Positions 35,101 through 41,254 of a stretch of DNA of 41,254 nt are shown piece by piece. Each line of letters starts with the position of its first letter. The stretch's first letter is position 1. The notes beneath the pieces are model-generated. The model was not told where the DNA came from. It searched no databases and was given only the letters and a program-made list of their open reading frames with translations. Source of the stretch: Bacteroidota bacterium (GTDB lineage: Bacteria > Bacteroidota > Bacteroidia > Chitinophagales > Chitinophagaceae); NCBI GenBank assembly GCA_025363385.1, contig JANYEA010000031.1, positions 1 through 41,254 of the forward strand. The letters run 5' to 3'. The position numbers and the translations under genes are program-made.

Positions 35101-35861
35101 GGTTCATTTAATTGAAAACGTACAATATTTCCTTTTAATACAAAATTACTTGAGACATCTTTTTTTCCAATACTAGTTAATTGATAAGAAGTGGGTTTTA
35201 ATTCTGTAATATCCTGTGCCGTATTCTTGATAACGAGATTGCCATCACTAATTTTTAGTCCATCCGCACCTGTAATATAAAGTGCTATCTGATTAGGATC
35301 TCCCCCTGGATATACAATAAAATCGTATTTCAACTTTCCTTGATCGCTATAATATCTGACATCAATATTCGGATAGATTTCACGATAGGTTACAGCATTA
35401 AAAAGTTTACAACGTGCTGCCCATTTCTGTGGATCGTTTCCAATAAAATAATTGTTGTAAGTATTCAGTGGTTTATCCGGAACAGCAAGTGGTGATGGAT
35501 TCGCATTGAGGAAATTAACTTCATATACATGTCCCCTTAAATCATTGCCAGCAGTATTTGTAACTGATGAATTTGTTTTATTTGAAATCGATTGAATCTT
35601 CTTGATGGCAGTGCCACCTGAATTTTCAGTTTTATTTGCATGACCAGCATGATCTTTTAAGTCGGCAGGATTATACAAGAGAATTTTATAACCCCCATCT
35701 GCTTTCAATGCAAAAGCGCCGGTAGTTAAATTTCCTTTGAATTGAATTTGTTTATCCCACTGACCTTTGTTCTCTACAAATTCTAAATAGCCCTGGGCAA
35801 TAGACTCGCTAAAGATCAAAGAAAACAGGAATAATATGAAAATTCTAACCAATGTTTTCAA
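32193..35861 (-). CDS. Giant surface protein: DUF7948, SBBP-type propeller, PKD domains, T9SS type-B sorting domain
   Basis: The 1222-aa exported protein has a signal peptide (about 1-22, ESIAQGY), a DUF7948-like N-terminal domain (ENKGQWDKQIQFKGN to IDPLIFSTF, about 28-275), then a beta-propeller with repeated tracts such as FDQGFPVSVGAF, NLVIAGRTNSIDYPG and SSFYGSSG typical of SBBP repeats. Four PKD domains follow (about 765-1130), each with a WxFGDG- or WDYNDG-like core and an HxYxxxGxYxVxL edge. The last 90 residues (PNAFTPNADGTNDRIYV ... IYDRWGNMVY) are the CHU_C type-B sorting domain. It is probably a cell-surface adhesin-like filament. It is followed by its own PorP/SprF gene (10 bp) and preceded by recG (17 bp). 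Confidence 0.9.
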   Translation of the reverse strand: MKTLVRIFILFLFSLIFSESIAQGYLEFVENKGQWDKQIQFKGNLTTGAFALKADGGYKILLYNPADLKDHAGHANKTENSGGTAIKKIQSISNKTNSSVTNTAGNDLRGHVYEVNFLNANPSPLAVPDKPLNTYNNYFIGNDPQKWAARCKLFNAVTYREIYPNIDVRYYSDQGKLKYDFIVYPGGDPNQIALYITGADGLKISDGNLVIKNTAQDITELKPTSYQLTSIGKKDVSSNFVLKGNIVRFQLNEPINPRETLVIDPLIFSTFTGSIADNWGYTATYDNKGNFYAGGTVFDQGFPVSVGAFQSSFKGPKGGTDIAIMKFNASGSDRVYATYIGGTTGSEQPHSLVVDGNNNLVIAGRTNSIDYPGNRLGTGGKWDIVLSKLNFDGTGIIGSRIIGGAENDGVNIREKSDCNSQAGPCYESILRNYGDDARSEVIVDAVDNIYLASCTQSANFPVANAAFPSLSPSVGARSQDAVVLKFNPNLSTPLFSTFLGGSNDDAGFVIALNPSNNDIYVGGATASTDFPGDKTGTIGASYFGDVADGFVAIFSNAGLIKKTSFYGSSGVDIIYGIQFDKFSFPYIMGTTTGNITTTPGVYAEPGGKQFITKLNQNLTSIIFSTNFGTNSSIPNISPTAFLIDRCENMYVSGWGGDANKRENYVPSAGTKGMTVVAGSDAVSLTTDGSDFYFIVLSKDASTIKYGSFYGQVGGTFPDHVDGGTSRFDRNGIIYQSVCANCRGGTKFPTTGGAWAQNNGSQSGGFTGCNLAAIKIAFNLAGVGTDLVTSINGKVGDTSGCVPLTVTFEDSLAMGKTYIWDYNDGSKRDTTAAPKTSHVFNTVGFYRVKLISIDSSSCNIADSSVVNIRVRNDAAILNFKPNKVGSCKSLTYDFTNLSIPPVSPAKPFTANSFRWLFGDGSSSIAGNETVTHTYGAVGTYDVKLVLIDSNYCNKFDTLPVQLHIAANVKAQFQTPDVGCAPYNAQFTNTSLGGLNFIWDFGDGSIKSTLTNPTHLYPTIGTYQVTLIANDPSTCNLTDTTRFTISVVSKPTASYYYSPQPTLPNTAVVFNNISIGGVFYKWIFGDGDSVITNRKDTLVSHIYPATGVYNACLVVFNAGGCSDTTCQQISVTINPGCDVPNAFTPNADGTNDRIYVRGYGIAQMTWRIYDRWGNMVYASADPTQGWDGTFNGKLLAQDVYHYTLQAVFSNKETFVKKGDITLLR

Positions 35862-35878
35862 GAACTTAATTTTAAAAG

Positions 35879-37999
35879 TTAAGATATCTTACTCCACCCA
35901 TTTTTGCCCTTCTGCGATTGAAGGTAATTTTTCAATTGCAAATTCTTTGCCATTATTAGGTCTGCATCCTCCTCAACCAATTTTTCGGCTACTTCTTTGG
36001 CTTTTTCAAGTAAGGCCTTATCATTAACAATACTTGCCAGCTTAAAGTTCAATGCACCACTTTGTCGGGTTCCCTCAATATCGCCCGGACCGCGTAACTC
36101 CAAGTCTTTCTCTGCAATCTTGAAACCATCATTGGTAGCGCACATTATCTTGATACGTTCTCGGGCCTCATTGCTTGCTCGGACACTAGTTAATAAAATG
36201 CAAAAACTTTTTTCAGTACCCCTCCCAACCCTTCCCCGAAGCTGGTGAAGCTGCGAAAGGCCAAATTTTTCTGCACTTTCAATCACCATCACAGATGCAT
36301 TGGGCACGTTTACGCCAACTTCAATTACCGTTGTACTTACCATGATCTGTGTATCCCCGCTCACAAAACGTTGCATATTGGTCTCTTTCTGTTCTGATGG
36401 CTGCCTGCCATGTACCATACTGATTCTATATTTGGGTTCGGGGAAATAAGATTTTACTTGTTCGTATCCCTGCATCAGATCCTCATAGCTAAGCTTTTCA
36501 CTTTCTTCAATCAGTGGATAAATAAAATAGATCTGCCTTCCTTTTACTAATTCAGTTTTTACAAAATCCATGACGGAAGCCCTTGCGGTTTCATATCGAT
36601 GAACAGTAGTGATCGGAATCCTACCTGGTGGTAATTCATCCATCACACTATAATCCAGATCGCCATAGGCCGTCATTGCCAGTGTACGAGGAATGGGTGT
36701 TGCCGTCATTACTAATACATGAGGAGGCAATACTGCTTTTGACCATAGTTTGGCTCTTTGTGCCACACCGAATCGATGCTGTTCGTCAACTATTACAAGA
36801 CCCAAATTTTTAAATTGTACCACATCTTCGATCACTGCATGTGTACCCACCACAAAATGTATGGTATCGTCGAGTAAGCCCTGTAAAATTCTTCGCCGTT
36901 CTTTCGTTTTAGTACTACCCGTTAGCAAGGCAATTTCAACGGGCATTTCTTTCAACAATTCACTCAAGCCAAAATAGTGTTGCTGTGCTAAAATTTCGGT
37001 AGGTGCCATCAAGCAACTTTGAAATCCATTGTCTGCCGCCAGTAACATACTTAGTAATGCCACGATTGTTTTTCCGCTTCCCACATCGCCCTGTAATAAG
37101 CGATTCATTTGATGTCCGCGTCCGGTATCGTTTCTGATTTCTTTTAAAACTCTTTTCTGTGCACCCGTTAATTCAAAGGGTAAATAGGTAGCATAAAAAG
37201 TATTGAAGATGTCTCCCACTTTTTCAAAGACCACCGACTTACTTACACGATGCCGTTCAAGTCTCGTTAAATTTAATCTTACTTGTGCAATAAAAAATTC
37301 TTCGAACTTTAAGCGCTGCATTGCCTTTTGATATCCCTGTGCAGATTTTGGAAAATGAATCTGACAATTGGCTTCATACCTGTTCATCAAATGCAATGCT
37401 TGACAAATGGGTTCTGGAATATTTTCAATAAGCTCGTCAGGATGCATGATCGAAATCAATGCATAGGTAAGTTTGCCAATTTGCCTTCCGTTTAAACCCC
37501 TTGCTTTCAGTTTTTCGGTACTCGGATATACAGGCTCTAAAAAACTACTGCTTTCTGCTTTTGCTGGAACATACGACTCAATTTCGGGATGCACAATCTG
37601 TGGCTTCCCATTAAAAAATCCGGTTTTACCAAAAACCAAATAAGTAGATCCCTCAATAAGATTTTTATGCACCCAGCTAATCCCTTGAAACCAGGCAAGT
37701 TCTAAAGTTCCCGTGTCGTCTATTAACTTTGCTACCAGTCGTTTTCCTCGTTTTTCACCCACCGTTTCGAAATACATCAGTTTACCCACTACTTGAATAT
37801 AATCGGTATCCGGACTGATATCCTTGATCTTATTCACTTTTGTTTTATCAATATGCCGATTAGGGAAATGATTGAGCAGGTCGCCGAAAGTAAAAATTTC
37901 CAGCTCTTTTTTAAGCATATCAGCACGCAAAGGCCCAACACCCTTGAGGTATTCTATTGGGGATTGTAATATGTAATTATTCTGGCTGATATGAATCAT
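35879..37999 (-). CDS. recG: ATP-dependent DNA helicase RecG
   Basis: This 706-aa RecG is the branch-migration helicase that remodels stalled forks and Holliday junctions. It has the N-terminal wedge/OB domain (IEYLKGVGPLRADML, helix-hairpin-helix-like, then VVGKLMYFETVGEKRGKRLVA), helicase motif I GDVGSGKTIVALL, Ia MAPTEILAQQHY, II DEQH in IVDEQHRFGVAQR, III MTATPIPRTLAM and VI QLRGRVGRG, and the C-terminal TRG-like region (DLELRGPGDIEGTRQSG). Length is normal. It diverges from trpS across 81 bp and has a TATATTTT box 3 nt before its ATG. The following PKD/T9SS gene begins 17 bp after the stop and may be read through. Confidence 0.96.
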   Translation of the reverse strand: MIHISQNNYILQSPIEYLKGVGPLRADMLKKELEIFTFGDLLNHFPNRHIDKTKVNKIKDISPDTDYIQVVGKLMYFETVGEKRGKRLVAKLIDDTGTLELAWFQGISWVHKNLIEGSTYLVFGKTGFFNGKPQIVHPEIESYVPAKAESSSFLEPVYPSTEKLKARGLNGRQIGKLTYALISIMHPDELIENIPEPICQALHLMNRYEANCQIHFPKSAQGYQKAMQRLKFEEFFIAQVRLNLTRLERHRVSKSVVFEKVGDIFNTFYATYLPFELTGAQKRVLKEIRNDTGRGHQMNRLLQGDVGSGKTIVALLSMLLAADNGFQSCLMAPTEILAQQHYFGLSELLKEMPVEIALLTGSTKTKERRRILQGLLDDTIHFVVGTHAVIEDVVQFKNLGLVIVDEQHRFGVAQRAKLWSKAVLPPHVLVMTATPIPRTLAMTAYGDLDYSVMDELPPGRIPITTVHRYETARASVMDFVKTELVKGRQIYFIYPLIEESEKLSYEDLMQGYEQVKSYFPEPKYRISMVHGRQPSEQKETNMQRFVSGDTQIMVSTTVIEVGVNVPNASVMVIESAEKFGLSQLHQLRGRVGRGTEKSFCILLTSVRASNEARERIKIMCATNDGFKIAEKDLELRGPGDIEGTRQSGALNFKLASIVNDKALLEKAKEVAEKLVEEDADLIMAKNLQLKNYLQSQKGKNGWSKIS

Positions 38000-38002
38000 T
38001 AA

Positions 38003-38010
38003 AAAATATA
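38003..38010 (-). promoter_or_regulatory. -7 box of recG
   Basis: On the minus strand TATATTTT ends 3 nt before the recG ATG at 37999. This predicts a transcript that starts at or next to the start codon. Confidence 0.5.
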
Positions 38011-38068
38011 CTGCAATGTTACTACAAAGCTGTCTTTAGTTGATGTTACAAACTTATCCTGCATTTCT

Positions 38069-38076
38069 TATCTTCG
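38069..38076 (+). promoter_or_regulatory. -7 box of trpS
   Basis: TATCTTCG, a common one-base variant of TAnnTTTG, ends 4 nt before the trpS ATG. Confidence 0.5.
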
Positions 38077-38080
38077 CCGA

Positions 38081-39088
38081 ATGGCAAAAGAGGTTGTTTT
38101 AAGTGGAATCAGGCCAACAGGCTTTTTGCACCTAGGTAATTATTTTGGTGCAATGCGAAATTATGTGAGAATGCAGGACGAGTTCAACTGCTATTTTTTT
38201 GTGGCCAATTGGCATAGTTTAACTACCCATCCAGATACCAGTGAGCTGAGGAACAGTGTGCATAGAGTGATCGCTGAAAATATTGCCTGCGGGTTAGATC
38301 CAGAAAAAGTGGCATTTTATGTGCAAAGTGATGTGCCTGAAATTGCAGAATTATACCTGTACTTAAATACCATGGCTTATAAAGGGGAGTTGGAAAAGAC
38401 AACCACTTTTAAAGAAAAAGTAAGATTGAGCCCTGAAAATGTAAATGCAGGATTGTTAACCTATCCTGTTTTAATGGCAGCAGATATTTTAATTCATCGT
38501 GCGGTAAAAGTGCCTGTTGGTAAAGATCAGGAGCAGCACTTAGAAATGGCACGCAATTTTGCTGAACGTTTTAACCATCGCTATGGAGATGTGTTTCCTT
38601 CACCGCAGGCTTTCAATTTTGGAGGAGAGTTGGTTAAAATTTTAAGTTTAGATGGAAATGGCAAAATGAGTAAGAGTGAGAATCATATGAATACCATTTA
38701 TCTGGCCGATGATGATGAACAGATCCGTAAAAAGATCATGAAAGCAAAGACTGATGGGGGTCCGCTCACTCCTAATAGTGCCAAGCCAGATTATATTGAA
38801 AATTTATTTACCCTGATGGGTCAGGTAAGTTCGGTAGATACGGTTCAGAAATTTGAGGCAGATTTTAATGCCAGTTCAGAGGGTAATTGTATTATTCGCT
38901 ATGGTGATATGAAGAAGCAATTGGCTGCAGATATGGTGGAATTCATCAAACCTATCCGAAGTAAAGCAGCAGATATTCAGCAAAATAAGGAGCTCCTACA
39001 TAAAATCATTCGTCAGGGAGCCGAGAAAGCACGTATCAGTGCCGGGGCAACTTTGAGCTTGGTTCGCGATGCGATGGGAATGAACTAA
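38081..39088 (+). CDS. trpS: Tryptophanyl-tRNA synthetase
   Basis: This 335-aa class I aminoacyl-tRNA synthetase charges tRNA-Trp. The HIGH-equivalent motif is in GIRPTGFLHLGNYFGAM near residue 9 and the KMSKS loop in GNGKMSKSENHMN near 200. Between them are the DQEQHLEMARN segment of the tryptophan pocket and the full C-terminal helical region. Length is standard. It diverges from recG. It is probably monocistronic, although the kinase gene starts only 74 bp downstream in the same direction with its own -7-like box. Confidence 0.96.
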   Translation: MAKEVVLSGIRPTGFLHLGNYFGAMRNYVRMQDEFNCYFFVANWHSLTTHPDTSELRNSVHRVIAENIACGLDPEKVAFYVQSDVPEIAELYLYLNTMAYKGELEKTTTFKEKVRLSPENVNAGLLTYPVLMAADILIHRAVKVPVGKDQEQHLEMARNFAERFNHRYGDVFPSPQAFNFGGELVKILSLDGNGKMSKSENHMNTIYLADDDEQIRKKIMKAKTDGGPLTPNSAKPDYIENLFTLMGQVSSVDTVQKFEADFNASSEGNCIIRYGDMKKQLAADMVEFIKPIRSKAADIQQNKELLHKIIRQGAEKARISAGATLSLVRDAMGMN

Positions 39089-39149
39089 AAGACTCTGAAA
39101 CAGTTTTAAAAAATATTTGATTTAAATGCCGATGGCATAACCTTTTTCG

Positions 39150-39157
39150 TACTTTCA
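39150..39157 (+). promoter_or_regulatory. -7-like box of the deoxynucleoside kinase gene
   Basis: TACTTTCA (two bases off the full TAnnTTTG) ends 5 nt before the ATG at 39163. Confidence 0.4.
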
Positions 39158-39162
39158 ACTAT

Positions 39163-39798
39163 ATGGCTAAACTTAAGAAACCTAAACACGTAGCAATAGC
39201 TGGTAATATTGGTGCTGGTAAGACTACACTAACCGAAATGCTGAGTAAGCATTATCGCTGGATTCCTCAGTTCGAGGACGTAGACCATAATCCATACCTA
39301 ATGGATTTTTATGAGGATATGCCAAGATGGAGTTTCAACTTGCAAGTATATTTTTTAAATAGCAGGCTTACACAGTTATTAGAAATTCATCATGGAACAG
39401 AAACGGTGATTCAAGACCGTACCATTTATGAAGATGCCAATATATTTGCACCCAATTTGCACGAAATGGGATTGATGAGTAAACGTGATTTTGATAACTA
39501 CTATCAGTTTTTTCAGACACTTAAAACAATGGTGCAACCTCCAGACCTGATGATTTATCTGAAGTGTTCAGTGCCTACATTGGTATCACAAATTCAAAAG
39601 AGAGGACGTGAATATGAAGAAAATATTCGCTTAGATTATTTGAAGCGATTAAATGAACACTACACTCGTTGGGTGGATGGTTATAAAGAAGGTCAATTAT
39701 TAATTATCGATTGCGATAAAAATAAATTCGCAGAAAACGAAGAGCATTTTGGAGAAATCATCAGCAAAGTAGACAGTATGTTATTCGGACTGTTTTAA
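39163..39798 (+). CDS. Deoxynucleoside kinase
   Basis: This 211-aa deoxynucleoside kinase-family enzyme (dNK/dGK-dCK type) phosphorylates salvaged deoxynucleosides with ATP. It has the P-loop GNIGAGKTTL (14-23), the E-x-V-D-x-NPYL substrate segment (FEDVDHNPYLMDFYED), the DR[ST]-type motif QDRTIYEDANIFA and the LID arginines in KRGREYEENIRLDYL. Length and motif order are complete. Substrate preference cannot be read from the sequence. An intrinsic terminator follows at 39813-39846. Confidence 0.9.
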   Translation: MAKLKKPKHVAIAGNIGAGKTTLTEMLSKHYRWIPQFEDVDHNPYLMDFYEDMPRWSFNLQVYFLNSRLTQLLEIHHGTETVIQDRTIYEDANIFAPNLHEMGLMSKRDFDNYYQFFQTLKTMVQPPDLMIYLKCSVPTLVSQIQKRGREYEENIRLDYLKRLNEHYTRWVDGYKEGQLLIIDCDKNKFAENEEHFGEIISKVDSMLFGLF

Positions 39799-39812
39799 TT
39801 AATTCGTACTTT

Positions 39813-39846
39813 AAAAAAAAGACCGGCCTTGCAGCTGGTCTTTTTT
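39813..39846 (+). terminator. Intrinsic terminator after the deoxynucleoside kinase
   Basis: GACCGGC (39821-39827) and GCTGGTC (39834-39840) pair with one wobble, flanked by a run of eight A before and seven T after. The A-tract/T-tract symmetry makes it usable in both directions. Confidence 0.9.
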
Positions 39847-39900
39847 ATTGATGTATAATTTTATAGTTGCTTGTATTTTATTTAGGCTTGTATTTTATTT

Positions 39901-39958
39901 CCCCTCCATCGCATGCGTTGGAGGGGTGGCTGGAGCGGCAGAGCGAACAGACGGGGTG
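39901..39958. repeat. REP-like GC-rich palindrome
   Basis: CCCCTCCA-T-CGCATGCG-T-TGGAGGGG (39901-39926) is a 26-bp palindrome with one T-T mismatch; it is followed by a GC-rich stretch ending ACGGGGTGG that echoes its GGGGTGG half. The GC content is far above its surroundings. This layout resembles short intergenic repeats seen in many copies in Bacteroidota genomes. The wider stretch 39850-40338 holds no intact gene. Confidence 0.5.
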
Positions 39959-40167
39959 GTTAAAAAGATTTAGCCCTCCCAAAAAAAGGTGTTTTCCCAA
40001 AAGAAAACGCTATGACTTTTAATTTCTACCTATTATTTTTATTCCAGTTTTTATACCCCCCATTTCGATTTACCCCTACGAATTAGTATTTGTTTATTCC
40101 GACATAAAGGACGGTGAATGTTTAGCGCAATCTGGGTTTTGGTCACAATTTTTTACCAGACCTGTAG

Positions 40168-40296
40168 GCCACAGGCAGAAATAAAAAGGACGGCTATTGG
40201 TACGAAAACCAAACTGGCAAAGCAAACCCAGACCAGCAGGATTCTGAAATCTGGCACATTGCAGTAATAGCAATTCAAAAACCGCTGAACATTTGA
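40168..40296 (+). pseudogene. Possible C-terminal remnant of a decayed gene
   Basis: A frame opened by a TAG at 40165 encodes 42 residues with protein-like composition (KKDGYWYENQTGKANPDQQD then EIWHIAVIAIQKP) and ends at TGA 40294-40296. It has no ATG, and an overlapping frame just upstream (KDGECLAQSGFWSQFF) also looks protein-like, which would fit a frameshifted, decaying gene. I cannot name the family. Confidence 0.25.
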
Positions 40297-40338
40297 ACCA
40301 TGGTGTTAGACAGGGGAATTTATTTCAATTATTTAAAA

Positions 40339-41040
40339 ATGAAACTTAAAATTTTAAACAAAAGGAAATTAATATTAGGAATTTCAATTTTATCCCTTTT
40401 AACCTTTTCAATTTTAGGTTGTTTTAAAACAACAAATAAAAAGATAACTGAACAGACAAGTGATCAAATTTTAAATAAAATTATAAATGATACAAATTTC
40501 ACCGTTTATAAAACAAATTTGAATTTACTTGTTTCTAAATCTTTTGCGAAAACGAATATTGAAGATATAGATGAACAAGATTTTATTAGATTATTTAAAG
40601 AGTCAACCGAAAACAATTTAGATTCAAAAACGAAAATATCAAATTATTTAGGGTTCCAAAATTCAAATGAATTTTGGAATATAAGAACCAGACTAAATTC
40701 AAGTCTATCTCAGCTTATTAGAAAATATGATTTCAAAAAAGTTTCAAAAAATCAATGGTATCCTCTATTTAAAAAATCAAATAAGATTTCTTTAAATCAA
40801 TTACAGCCAATAGTTACAACATTTATGCTGAATCCCAATAATTGTATTGAACAATATAAAGATTGCATTGATGACGCAAATGCACAATTTTCAGTAGAAG
40901 TATTAGGTTGTGTTGGTTGGGGAGCGTTAGGTTGGACCGTTGTAGGTGGAGTATTATTCGTTGGCTGTGAGGGATTGAGTTACTATCATTTAACTACAAT
41001 GAAAAGGAAATGCGAAAGTTCTTATAAATCATGCAAATAA
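40339..41040 (+). CDS. Putative lipoprotein with cysteine-framed glycine-rich C-terminus
   Basis: From the ATG at 40339 the protein has 233 residues. The first 28 form a lipoprotein signal: basic MKLKILNKRK, a hydrophobic core and ILGC with C28 as lipid-anchored cysteine. The upstream ATG at 40300 would bury that signal. The middle (about 35-165) is Asn/Lys/Ser-rich and helical. The C-terminus has two matching motifs C-x3-YK-x-C (CIEQYKDC, CESSYKSC) flanking a hydrophobic glycine-rich segment (GWGALGWTVVGGVLFVG) with two more cysteines. I know no family for it; the ending resembles small membrane-active or bacteriocin-like proteins only in a general way. Codon use is extremely AT-rich compared with the core genes. 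Confidence 0.65.
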   Translation: MKLKILNKRKLILGISILSLLTFSILGCFKTTNKKITEQTSDQILNKIINDTNFTVYKTNLNLLVSKSFAKTNIEDIDEQDFIRLFKESTENNLDSKTKISNYLGFQNSNEFWNIRTRLNSSLSQLIRKYDFKKVSKNQWYPLFKKSNKISLNQLQPIVTTFMLNPNNCIEQYKDCIDDANAQFSVEVLGCVGWGALGWTVVGGVLFVGCEGLSYYHLTTMKRKCESSYKSCK

Positions 41041-41062
41041 ATTAAAATCTAAAGACTTCTTT

Positions 41063-41224
41063 ATGCAAACCACAAAAAATAATTTACCAATTACAATTTT
41101 AAAATTATTTCCAGGTATACTAAGTATATTAATTATTAGGATTAGGTATTATAAACGCAAAGTGTTTTTAGGTAGTTGTAAGGATGTGGAATTTGATGAA
41201 TCATTCTTTGTAAAACATCATTGA
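41063..41224 (+). CDS. Small ORF (53 aa) after the lipoprotein gene
   Basis: This ORF starts 22 bp after the lipoprotein stop. It encodes MQTTKNNLPITILKLFPGIL then a hydrophobic segment and a basic patch (IRIRYYKRK), ending FVKHH. It may be a small membrane or accessory protein of the preceding gene (an immunity-type partner is one possibility), or a chance or truncated ORF. The remaining 30 bp run to the window edge. Confidence 0.35.
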   Translation: MQTTKNNLPITILKLFPGILSILIIRIRYYKRKVFLGSCKDVEFDESFFVKHH

Positions 41225-41254
41225 ATAATCCCTTCCTTCTGTTTCTTCTGTTGA

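Noticed and set aside
1..41254. CRISPR array or rRNA genes
   Set aside because: No regularly spaced direct repeats with unique spacers and no rRNA-like sequence were seen in the window.

Overview
The window reads as chromosome from a member of the Bacteroidota, most likely the family Chitinophagaceae. It is AT-rich, promoters look like TAnnTTTG boxes, and Shine-Dalgarno sites are largely absent. It also carries type IX secretion (T9SS) sorting domains, two PorP/SprF-type genes, a PurS subunit and a zinc-motif-less Tgt typical of this phylum. The genus cannot be fixed from sequence alone.

Positions 1-8730 look like one end of an integrative element (genomic island). A tyrosine recombinase (7240-8475, minus) sits beside a 40-nt 3' fragment of tRNA-Ala(GGC) (8691-8730) that keeps the old tRNA terminator, so the tRNA 3' half is the probable attachment site. 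Cargo running leftwards: an AbiE toxin/antitoxin pair (5649-7035), a small orphan ORF, a long inverted repeat (5275-5399), a two-gene Hachiman anti-phage system (hamA-hamB, 2051-5263), an XRE regulator with a tandem palindromic operator, and a divergent, translationally coupled pair. That pair is a nucleotidyltransferase-like protein cut by the window edge and a protein built from three related helical repeats. It is the best candidate here for an undescribed system.

Positions 8731-39850 are ordinary chromosome: a decayed CocE/NonD hydrolase remnant; DoxX; a short AONS-like PLP enzyme; a secreted M43 metalloprotease with its own PorP/SprF; a DUF1800-DUF1501 pair; citrate synthase; an LptF/LptG permease; tgt diverging from glycosyltransferase-rsmG; M1 and S10 peptidases; pepP-pssA-purS-rsmI; recG followed by a giant PKD/T9SS protein and a second PorP/SprF; then trpS and a deoxynucleoside kinase. 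Each of the two T9SS type-B cargo genes is followed within 2-10 bp by a PorP/SprF gene, which suggests dedicated cargo-partner pairs. Several housekeeping genes have a TAnnTTTG-like box only 3-5 nt before the start codon, which predicts leaderless or nearly leaderless mRNAs.

Positions 39850-41254 are again accessory in character: a REP-like palindrome, decayed sequence, a very AT-rich lipoprotein gene whose C-terminus has symmetrical cysteine motifs flanking a glycine-rich hydrophobic segment, and a 53-codon ORF.
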